Shown: positions 1 through 6,175 of the stretch, piece by piece
How the letters are laid out: the number at the start of each line of letters is the position of its first letter
How positions within the stretch are numbered: the first letter of the stretch is position 1
NCBI GenBank assembly: GCA_016927175.1
Contig: JAFGNC010000097.1
Location: forward strand, 1 to 6,312
DNA: 6,312 nucleotides
Origin: Gammaproteobacteria bacterium
GTDB taxonomy: Bacteria > Pseudomonadota > Gammaproteobacteria > Steroidobacterales > Rariloculaceae
Direction: 5' to 3'
Position numbers and translations under genes: made by a program
Notes under the pieces: generated by a model
Seen by the model: the letters and a program-made list of their open reading frames with translations, nothing else
Database searches by the model: none
Told to the model about the DNA's origin: nothing

Positions 1-47
1 CCGTCCCGCGAGTTCACAGATTGGCGCAAAAGTCGCCGGCGCCGTGA

Positions 48-74
48 AGCGGCCGGCGCGCGAGCGGCCGGCGC
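48..74. repeat. 12-base GC-rich direct repeat, two copies
   Basis: The 12-mer AGCGGCCGGCGC occurs at 48-59 and again at 63-74, a 15-base period with a GCG spacer. It lies in the 139-base non-coding stretch downstream of the large minus-strand gene. The core GCCGGC is palindromic, so the region can fold, but there is no T-run that would make it an intrinsic terminator for the minus-strand transcript. It may be chance in such GC-rich DNA or a small repetitive-extragenic-type element. Otherwise nothing is supported in 1-139. Confidence 0.4.
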
Positions 75-139
75 AGCGAAGAGCAGAGGCGCGAACATCG
101 CGGATGCCGGAATTTCGCGGTGCCGGGCGCTGCACCGGA

Positions 140-3100
140 TCAGTGCGAGACGGGGACCACCTCACCCGCATCGTTGATCCGCAGACCGAGCGCCGTGCTC
201 CAGTCGCGGTCGAGCAGCGGCGAGCCCGCCGGCAGCGGCTCGTCCGCGGCGGCGTCGAAGCCGATCTCGCGGAACGTGACGTCCGCCGCGCCGATGCCGC
301 CCACGACTCTGACGCGCTCCGCCGCCGGCGCCGCGGGCGGCGCGCCCGCCGCGAGGCCGACGTCGAGCAGCCGGCTGCCGACGACGTCGAGGCGGCCGCC
401 CTCGAGCTCTACCCGATGCACCCAGTGAATCGTCTGCACGACCAGGTGCGAGCCGCTGTCCGTGAAGCCGATCCAGCGGATCGGGTGCGCGAAGGTGTGC
501 CGCGGGCCCACCGGCTCGTAGGTCTGCGTATCCCACAGCTCGACGTTGCCGGTCTCGTCCCCGCTCGCGAGCACGCGCCCGTCGGGTGAGAACGCGATCG
601 CGTGGACGCCGCCCTGCGCGCGCACGGAGCCGAGCGGCGTGGTGCTGTCGGGTGCGCCGAAGAACACATTGCCCGCGCTGTCGCCGACCGCCCACGTGCG
701 CGAGTCGGGCGCGAACGCGACGGCGAGCCCCGTGCCGTTGACGGACAGCTCGCCGTGCTGCGTGCCGTCCGCGGTGCTCCAGACGCGGGCCGAGTACTCG
801 GCGGCGCTGACGATGTAGCGGCCGTCGCGGCTCGTGTCGACGGCGTGCACCGGACCGATCGGATGCCGCATGAAGTACGCGGCCGGCGCGACGTTCGCGA
901 GATTCCACGCCCGCACGACGCCGTCGTCGCCGCCGCTCGCGATCAGGCTGCGCGGCACGTTGATGTCGAGGCTCGTGACCCTGCCGCGGTGGCCGATGTA
1001 ATCGACCGTCTCCTGCGCGAGGTCGCGCCGAATCAGCTCGCTCGCGCTGCGCACGCGAACGTGCCCGCCGCGAAAGCCGAGCGCGGCGACGCCGCCGGCC
1101 GCATCGAGCGCCATCGCAGACAGGCCCGCCGAGGACATGCCGAGATTCTCGTCGCCGGCGAGCTCGTCCGGATCGAGCCGCCAGACGCGGAACGTCTTGC
1201 CGTTCGCGGTGACCAGGGCGCGCCCGTCCGGCGCGAGCCCCGTCTCGACGACACTGTCGGCCCGGTCGATGCGCAGGCGCAGCGGCCGCAGGTCGCCGCT
1301 GACGTCGCGCACGACGACGTGACCGTGCTCGCCTTCGAATGCGGCCATCGCGCCGTCGGCCGACACGCTGACGCTGTCGGCATCGACCGTGACGCCGAGC
1401 GGCCAGCTCTCCGGCTCGCCCGGCCGCGTGCCGTCGAGCGGCAGTGCCCATGCGCGCACGTTGCCCGCCGAATCGGCCGTCAGCAGCAGATCGTTGCTCG
1501 GGACCGGCACGACGCGCTCGACGTCCCGGTCGTGCTGGAGCTCTCTGAGAACGCGTCCGCGGCGCGGATCGACGATGCCGACGACGCGCGGCGTCTCGAG
1601 CACGGCCAGGTACCTTGCCTCGGGGCCGAGCAGCCACGATCTCGCTCCGGCGACGCCCTCCGCGCTCGCGACCAGCTCGCCGTCGGCGGCCCGCACCAGG
1701 CTGAACAGCGGGCTCGCGCCTTCGACCTGCTCGGCGATGGCGAGGAAGTCGCCGTCGAGGCTGAGCGCCGGCGGCAGCAGAAAAGCCGTCTGCGTCTCCA
1801 GAGAGGCAACCCGCGTCCCCTGCTCGACATCCCACAAAGTCAGCCGGTCGCCGACCTGGATCAGCAACCGTGACGCGGAGGCGTTGAAGGCGACGTGCTC
1901 CGGCGGCGCCGCGAGATCGAGGTCGTGGATCGCGCGGCCGGTGGTCAGGTCCCAGATCGTCAGCGCTCCGACGGCCCCGGCACGCGCCGGGCTCGCGGCG
2001 GCGCGGCGCCCGTCGTCGCTGATCTCGACGCGGACCTGCTCGGTGCGGACCGGGTCCGGGATCGGCAGCCCCTGCTCCGGAGTGTCGAGCCATACGTCCC
2101 CGTCCTCGGAGAATTGCAGCCCCCAGCGCAGCAGCACGCCGACCTCGCCCGGATCCCGGTCTACGAGCGTGAAGCGCCACACGCCCTGCCGCGGCTCGTC
2201 CGCCAGCGCGACGAGCGGCGACGAGCCGGTCGCGCTGAAGCTGTAGATTTCCTGACCCGGGCTCTGGCGGCGCAGCGGCAGGCTCACCGTCGCGCCGCTC
2301 GGCGCGGCCAGCGTCAGCAGCAGATCGTCGTCCGCCGGATGCTGCACGCGCAGCTGCAGCCGGAACGTGCCGGCGGAGCCGAGCTCCTCGACGCCGATCT
2401 CGCGGGTGACCGGCACGTGCTGGAGCGCGGTCAGCCGGCCCGGCACGCGGGCCGCGGGGGACGCCGGCTCGTTGCCTTCGATCGCCTGCGCGTCGAACGG
2501 CATCCGCCGCGCCCGGTGCGCCGTATCGACGACGGCGAGCCGGCCCTGTTCCCAGTCCACACTCCAGCTCGCCGGCGTCGCGGAGAAACGGAACGTCCCC
2601 ATCAGGCGGCCGTAGTCTTCGCCGATCAGCTCGGCCGCGACGCGCCGCACGGCCGTCTCGCGGCCGGGCAGCGCCTGCATCGCGAACAGCAGCGCGTCGT
2701 CGCGCCGCTCGGCATGCCTCGCTCGGTCGGCGCGGCGCAGCCAGTAGGCCGCCTTCAGCCGGTCGGCGAGCGGCTCGTAGTCGGGCAGCTGCCGCAGCAC
2801 CTGATCGGCCGACAGCATCTCGCTGTGAGTCGTCGCGGCGCGGCTGCGGCGCGCCATGGCCTCGGCCAGCAGCCGGTTCGCCGTGCCGGCAAAGCCCGGC
2901 AGGCGGTGCAGCTTCTGGTACGCGTCCTCGGCCACCGCGAAGTCCTGCGTCACGACCGACAGCGTCTGCACGTACGGCCGCGGCAGAACCTGGCTGTACC
3001 AGATCGTCACGATGGCGGCGACCGCGATCAGCGCGGCGGCCGCGCCGGCGCCGCGCCAGTCGAAGGGCCGCGCCGCGCCGACCCAGCGCTCGCCGAACAC

Positions 3101-4156
3101 CTCGCGGACGATGCGGTTGCGGTAGTGCAGCAGGCCGTCGCCGCCGAGCGCGGCGACGCCCGAGAGCCGCAGCAGCTCGCGCGACGGCGAGCTCGGCTCG
3201 TCGCCGACCGGCTGGCCCTTCGCGATCTTCGCGAGCAGCGTCAGCGCCTGGCGCGTCGGCTTGCCGGGCGTCGTCAGCAACCCGCGGATGTGACCGATGT
3301 AGGGCTCCTTCTGCGCCGCGCCCGCGGCGAGAAACTGCTCCCTGACGACGCGATCGACGTCGGCCGCGCCGACGCCGCGGCGCGCGACGCCGCGGGCGAC
3401 CTTCTGCGTCAGATACGGCTGTCCGCCGGTCCACGCGTGGATGCGCGCCAGGATCGCGGCCGCCTCCTCGTCGCTGCGGCGAAAACCCGGCGCGAGCGTC
3501 CGGCACTGCTCGAGCGTGAAGTCGGCGGGCTCGATCGGCTGCCCGTCGATGAACGGCGAGAGATTCGCGTCCGGGCAGAGCCGGCCCGGCGAGCCGACGC
3601 CGAGCACGACGAAGTTCAGCCGCGCATCGTCCGGCTCGCTGACGCGCCGCGCATAGCAGGCCCGGATCGTGCCGAACAGCTCCTGCGCGAACGGCAGATC
3701 CGCCGCGCGCTCCACCTCGTCGATGAACACCGCGACCGGGGCCGACGTGTTGGCGAGCACGACCTCCCAGAAGAACTCCGTCAGGCGCTGCTCGGCCGGC
3801 AGCGCGCTCCGCTCCTGCCACCAGGCCTGCAGGTCGACCTTGAGCCTCAGCTCGCGCAGGATCCGATACGCGATGCCGTAGTACCAGCGGCCGGCGTCGC
3901 CGCTCTCGCCGCGGGCGCCGATCTGGTTCAGGTCGACGACGGCCGCGAGCTGGCCCTCGCGGCGCAGCGTCCGGATCGCGCGCGCCATCAGGCTCGACTT
4001 GCCGGTCGCGCGGGCGCTCAGCACGTAGCAGAAGCGCTGCTCGGCGATGCCGCGGATCAGCTCCGCGTCGGCGGCCCGCTCGACATAGCACGCCCGGTCG
4101 GGCTGCACGGGCCCGCCGACGACGAAGAAGTCCGATGGCTGATCTGGTTTCGGCAC
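140..4156 (-). CDS. AAA-like ATPase / transmembrane / P-domain / WD40 beta-propeller protein
   Basis: Residue numbers count from an in-frame TTG at 4195. The preferred start is the GTG at 4156 (codon 14, giving 1338 residues), because the TTG falls in a good promoter and neither start has a Shine-Dalgarno sequence. Domains in order: an AAA-like ATPase (about 20-375) opening with FFVVGGPVQPDRACYVERAA; Walker A SARATGKSS (60-68), whose first glycine is replaced by Ser; Walker B VAVFIDEVE (154-162); a sensor-like strand NFVVLGVGSP (194-203); the family-typical WTGGQPYLTQK (255-265); and a winged-helix-like end with YRNRIVREVF (358-367). One transmembrane helix (about 383-400) follows. The Arg-containing N-side and Pro-rich C-side suggest a cytoplasmic ATPase with the rest periplasmic. 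Then come helical repeats (about 425-520), a P-domain-like beta sandwich (about 590-695), and about 13 WD40-like blades (about 715-1267) with strands such as LTIWD, LTLWD, VRAWNL and NVELWD. An 84-residue tail may close the last propeller. There is no protease, nuclease or kinase motif. Family knowledge suggests an ATP-dependent signalling or scaffold protein; ligand and process are unknown. No partner gene follows it. The domain calls are firm; the biological role is not. Confidence 0.93.
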   Translation of the reverse strand: MPKPDQPSDFFVVGGPVQPDRACYVERAADAELIRGIAEQRFCYVLSARATGKSSLMARAIRTLRREGQLAAVVDLNQIGARGESGDAGRWYYGIAYRILRELRLKVDLQAWWQERSALPAEQRLTEFFWEVVLANTSAPVAVFIDEVERAADLPFAQELFGTIRACYARRVSEPDDARLNFVVLGVGSPGRLCPDANLSPFIDGQPIEPADFTLEQCRTLAPGFRRSDEEAAAILARIHAWTGGQPYLTQKVARGVARRGVGAADVDRVVREQFLAAGAAQKEPYIGHIRGLLTTPGKPTRQALTLLAKIAKGQPVGDEPSSPSRELLRLSGVAALGGDGLLHYRNRIVREVFGERWVGAARPFDWRGAGAAAALIAVAAIVTIWYSQVLPRPYVQTLSVVTQDFAVAEDAYQKLHRLPGFAGTANRLLAEAMARRSRAATTHSEMLSADQVLRQLPDYEPLADRLKAAYWLRRADRARHAERRDDALLFAMQALPGRETAVRRVAAELIGEDYGRLMGTFRFSATPASWSVDWEQGRLAVVDTAHRARRMPFDAQAIEGNEPASPAARVPGRLTALQHVPVTREIGVEELGSAGTFRLQLRVQHPADDDLLLTLAAPSGATVSLPLRRQSPGQEIYSFSATGSSPLVALADEPRQGVWRFTLVDRDPGEVGVLLRWGLQFSEDGDVWLDTPEQGLPIPDPVRTEQVRVEISDDGRRAAASPARAGAVGALTIWDLTTGRAIHDLDLAAPPEHVAFNASASRLLIQVGDRLTLWDVEQGTRVASLETQTAFLLPPALSLDGDFLAIAEQVEGASPLFSLVRAADGELVASAEGVAGARSWLLGPEARYLAVLETPRVVGIVDPRRGRVLRELQHDRDVERVVPVPSNDLLLTADSAGNVRAWALPLDGTRPGEPESWPLGVTVDADSVSVSADGAMAAFEGEHGHVVVRDVSGDLRPLRLRIDRADSVVETGLAPDGRALVTANGKTFRVWRLDPDELAGDENLGMSSAGLSAMALDAAGGVAALGFRGGHVRVRSASELIRRDLAQETVDYIGHRGRVTSLDINVPRSLIASGGDDGVVRAWNLANVAPAAYFMRHPIGPVHAVDTSRDGRYIVSAAEYSARVWSTADGTQHGELSVNGTGLAVAFAPDSRTWAVGDSAGNVFFGAPDSTTPLGSVRAQGGVHAIAFSPDGRVLASGDETGNVELWDTQTYEPVGPRHTFAHPIRWIGFTDSGSHLVVQTIHWVHRVELEGGRLDVVGSRLLDVGLAAGAPPAAPAAERVRVVGGIGAADVTFREIGFDAAADEPLPAGSPLLDRDWSTALGLRINDAGEVVPVSH

Positions 4157-4165
4157 AACGGGCCG

Positions 4166-4195
4166 ATTGTAGGGGCGCCGCGGAGCGGGCAGCAA
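4166..4195 (-). promoter_or_regulatory. Candidate sigma-70 promoter of the large ATPase/WD40 gene
   Basis: On the minus strand, TTGCTG (4195-4190) and TACAAT (4171-4166) are separated by 18 bases, a good match to sigma-70 -35 and -10 boxes in DNA where AT-rich hexamers are rare. Transcription would start near 4159, only about three bases before the GTG at 4156. That implies a leaderless or near-leaderless message and argues against the upstream TTG start, which is the -35 box itself. Assignment is by eye. Confidence 0.5.
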
Positions 4196-4200
4196 TTTAC

Positions 4201-4226
4201 GTGCGGCGGGGCTTCAGCCGCCGCGC
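4201..4226. repeat. Inverted repeat between the divergent promoters
   Basis: GCGGCGG (4203-4209) is the exact reverse complement of CCGCCGC (4218-4224), with an 8-base centre. The arms extend to nine pairs (4201-4209 with 4218-4226) if one G-T pair is allowed. It sits between the two candidate start points and outside both predicted transcripts, so it would act as DNA, perhaps as an operator, rather than as an RNA hairpin. In DNA this GC-rich, chance is a real alternative. Confidence 0.35.
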
Positions 4227-4231
4227 TGAGG

Positions 4232-4237
4232 TATCAT
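4232..4237 (+). promoter_or_regulatory. Candidate -10 box for the small plus-strand gene
   Basis: TATCAT lies 32 bases upstream of the ATG at 4270 and is the only AT-rich hexamer in the stretch. The region one spacer upstream (about 4209-4215) lies in an inverted repeat and has no convincing -35 box, so the promoter would be weak or activator-dependent. Predicted start point is near 4244. Confidence 0.35.
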
Positions 4238-4259
4238 CGGCGCCCTCTCGATCCCGGTC

Positions 4260-4264
4260 GGAGG
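4260..4264 (+). promoter_or_regulatory. Ribosome binding site of the 82-residue ORF
   Basis: GGAGG ends five bases before the ATG at 4270, close to ideal spacing. It decides the start: the next in-frame ATG (4300, residue 11) has no such sequence, and the frame upstream of 4270 reads through the promoter region. It is the clearest ribosome binding site in the window. Confidence 0.75.
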
Positions 4265-4269
4265 CGGGA

Positions 4270-4518
4270 ATGGACATCGCTCACAGCCATAATCTGAACA
4301 TGGATCTGACCGTGCCGAAGCCTTTCGGCATCCGCGTGACGCTGCCGAGAACCGACACCTTCGCGCAGCTGCTCGGCACGGACTGGGAGCGTGTCCACTG
4401 GTACGCGACGGCGCAGGAACGGGACCGGGCGCTGAAGGAAATGGCGAGCGAGCACCTGTATTCGCGCCGCGGCGACGTGCCGCGCCTCAGGTTCGAGCCG
4501 ATCGAGCGCGGCAGCTAG
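4270..4518 (+). CDS. Small conserved-looking hypothetical protein, 82 residues
   Basis: I do not recognise a named family, so no function is assigned. The protein is soluble and strongly charged, with no signal peptide, membrane segment or cysteine. The N-terminal 15 residues look flexible and His/Asn-rich. A short strand (GIRVTLP, 20-26) is followed by DWERVHWYATAQERDRALKEM (split as DWERVHWYAT, 38-47, and AQERDRALKEM, 48-58), which reads as a Trp/Tyr-rich strand leading into an amphipathic helix. After that come YSRRGDVPRLRFEPIER (64-80), a turn and a final strand. The pattern suggests a compact alpha/beta fold, with the invariant-looking residues W39, W44, Y45, R51, D52, Y64, G68 and D69. 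It is transcribed divergently from the large ATPase gene, and its last 32 bases overlap the convergent glpD end. The strong GGAGG and the ordered protein make it a real gene despite its size. Confidence 0.8.
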   Translation: MDIAHSHNLNMDLTVPKPFGIRVTLPRTDTFAQLLGTDWERVHWYATAQERDRALKEMASEHLYSRRGDVPRLRFEPIERGS

Positions 4519-6169
4519 GCGAGAGCCCGCCCGGTCCACTCGCGACGAAGCGGGCGGCGTGGCGGCGATAGGCCGCGAGCTCCTCTTCCGCGCGGGCGCG
4601 GTCCCACAGCGCGAGCTCGACCAGCGCGTCCGCCGCGGCCGGCGCCTCGTCGAGGCCGAAATCCGGCCCGAGGCCGACCATGGTCCGCCGCTGCAGCACG
4701 TCGATCAGGCTGCCGGCCCACTCCGCCTCGATCGCCCTGACGAGCTCGGCTCGCAGCAGCACGGAGCCGGGCGCCGCGGGTGCTGCGAGCTCGGGCTGCT
4801 GCGCGATCACGGTCAGCAGCCTTTCGGTCAGCCCGCCGTACGTGTTCCACAAACGCCCCGCCGTCACCGCGCCGAAGCGCTGGCCGAGCTCGCCGAGCAG
4901 GGCGGCGCGCTTCGGCTCGTCCGCCGTGCCGGGCAGCGGCGCGCGCTCCGCCGGGCGGCGCCCGCCGGGAACGAGGCCGTCGCGGGAGAGCCGCGCGAGC
5001 ACCTGCGCGGCCAGCGAGCGGTGCGTCGTCAGCTTGCCGCCGATGATCGAGTAGAGCCCCCGCGGCTCGCGGTGAGCATGGATCAGGTGCCGCCGCGTGA
5101 TCGCGCCTTCGATCTCGCCCGGACGGTACGGCAGCGGTCTGATGCCCGCCTGCGTGTAGCGGATGTGCTGCGCCAGCGCCGCGCCCGGAAACAGCCTCTC
5201 GGTCTCCGAGACCAGATAGCGCAGCTCGGCTTCGCTGATCGTGGCTTCGCCGGGGTCGCCGTCGTAGCGGACGTCGGTCGTGCCTATCAGGTAGAGCCCG
5301 TTCCACGGGATCACGAAAAACGGCCGGCCGTCGCTGGCCGCTTCGCTGTAGACGGCCGACGCGGGCGCGCCCCGAAACGGCTCGACGACCAGATGGCTGC
5401 CTTTGGTGCCGCCGATCAGCGGCACGCGGTCGGGCGCGGGCTCGCTGCCGCCCGCCGCGCCGAGCACGCTTTCGATGACATCGTCTATCCAGGGTCCGGC
5501 CGCATTGATCACGACGTCCGCCGGCACGCGGCCGCGCGAGCCGTCCGCGCCCTGCCATTCGACGCCGCGCACCGCGCCGCCGTCGACGAGGACCCGCGCC
5601 GCGCGCGTGTGGTTCAGGATGCGCGCGCCGCAGCGCGCCGCGTCGAGCACGTTCTCGACGACGAGCCTTTCGGGATAACGGATCTGCGCGTCGAAGAAGT
5701 ACGCGCCGCCGACGAGCCCGTCGGGCGCGAGCCCCGGCATGCGCTCGAGCAGCTGCTCGCGGCTCAGCATCCGATGCTCCGGCAGCGAGCCGGCGCCGGT
5801 CAGGCCGGCCGCGAGCAGATCGTAGAGCCAGAGCCCGATGCGGATCTGCCAGAATCTGCGGCGGCCGCCGCGGTACAGCGGCAGGTGCAGCCCGAGCGGC
5901 TCGACGAGATGCGGCGCCGTCTCGAGCAGCGCCTCGCGCTCGCGCAGCGACTCGCGGACGAGACCGAGCTCGCCGTGCTCGAGGTAACGCAGACCGCCGT
6001 GGATCAGCCGGGTCGACGCGGCCGACGTGCCGCCGCCGATGTCGTCGCGCTCGAGCAGCACGACGTCGAGCCCGCCGAGCGCGGCGCGGCGCGCGATCGC
6101 GGCGCCGTTGATGCCGGCGCCGATCACGACGACGGCGGGCCGCGCTGCCGAAGGCGCCTGGGCCGGCAC
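4487..6169 (-). CDS. glpD: Aerobic glycerol-3-phosphate dehydrogenase (FAD, quinone-linked)
   Basis: Oxidises sn-glycerol 3-phosphate to dihydroxyacetone phosphate and passes electrons through FAD to membrane quinone, linking glycerol and phospholipid breakdown to respiration. The 560-residue protein has the FAD-binding Rossmann motif VIGAGING (15-22) with acidic E40 ending the second strand, then the family stretch ASTRLIHGGLRYLEHGE (51-67). FFVIPWNGLYLIGTTDVRYD (284-303), QAGIRPLPYRPGE (340-352) and GGKLTTHRSLA (377-387) align well with E. coli GlpD as I recall it. A C-terminal helical domain includes LRAELVRAIEAEW (472-484) and RRT (494-496). The start is GTG at 6169, the first possible codon after the proA stop in the same frame; a later GTG (residue 15) would cut the first strand. 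No clear ribosome binding site is visible, so translation is probably coupled to proA. It is longer than E. coli GlpD (501), partly from a low-complexity tail that overlaps the small convergent gene. Two usually conserved positions differ (R28, H383). Confidence 0.94.
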   Translation of the reverse strand: MPAQAPSAARPAVVVIGAGINGAAIARRAALGGLDVVLLERDDIGGGTSAASTRLIHGGLRYLEHGELGLVRESLREREALLETAPHLVEPLGLHLPLYRGGRRRFWQIRIGLWLYDLLAAGLTGAGSLPEHRMLSREQLLERMPGLAPDGLVGGAYFFDAQIRYPERLVVENVLDAARCGARILNHTRAARVLVDGGAVRGVEWQGADGSRGRVPADVVINAAGPWIDDVIESVLGAAGGSEPAPDRVPLIGGTKGSHLVVEPFRGAPASAVYSEAASDGRPFFVIPWNGLYLIGTTDVRYDGDPGEATISEAELRYLVSETERLFPGAALAQHIRYTQAGIRPLPYRPGEIEGAITRRHLIHAHREPRGLYSIIGGKLTTHRSLAAQVLARLSRDGLVPGGRRPAERAPLPGTADEPKRAALLGELGQRFGAVTAGRLWNTYGGLTERLLTVIAQQPELAAPAAPGSVLLRAELVRAIEAEWAGSLIDVLQRRTMVGLGPDFGLDEAPAAADALVELALWDRARAEEELAAYRRHAARFVASGPGGLSPSCRARSART

Positions 6170-6175
6170 CGGGCG

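Noticed and set aside
19..44. Short stem near the left edge (GGCGC ... GCGCC) as terminator of the large minus-strand gene
   Set aside because: Five-pair stem, large loop, and no T-run after it on the minus strand.
1..98. Possible start of another minus-strand gene (ATG at 98, open to the left edge; MFAPLLFAAPAARAPAAS...)
   Set aside because: No ribosome binding site and only 32 codons of Ala/Arg-rich sequence; cannot be told from chance without the sequence beyond the edge.
602..1873. 423-codon plus-strand frame opposite the WD40 region
   Set aside because: Arg/Ala/Asp-rich low-complexity translation and no ribosome binding site; the complementary strand encodes WD40 blades.
162..4091. 1309-codon minus-strand frame overlapping the large gene in another phase
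   Set aside because: Translation is dominated by Arg and Ala with no domain pattern; it is the frame shadow of the real gene, which carries Walker motifs, a P-domain and WD40 strands.
1895..4297. 800-codon open frame on the plus strand opposite the large ATPase gene
   Set aside because: It is antisense to a protein with clear domains; its translation is Arg/Ala/Gly-rich with no recognisable motif. Long antisense frames are expected in DNA this GC-rich.
4525..4555. Inverted repeat GCCCGC / GCGGGC downstream of the small plus-strand gene, considered as a terminator
   Set aside because: Only six pairs with a 19-base loop and no T-run, and it lies within the glpD coding sequence.
4515..5558. 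347-codon minus-strand frame inside glpD
   Set aside because: Out-of-phase shadow of glpD, with Arg-rich translation and no motif.
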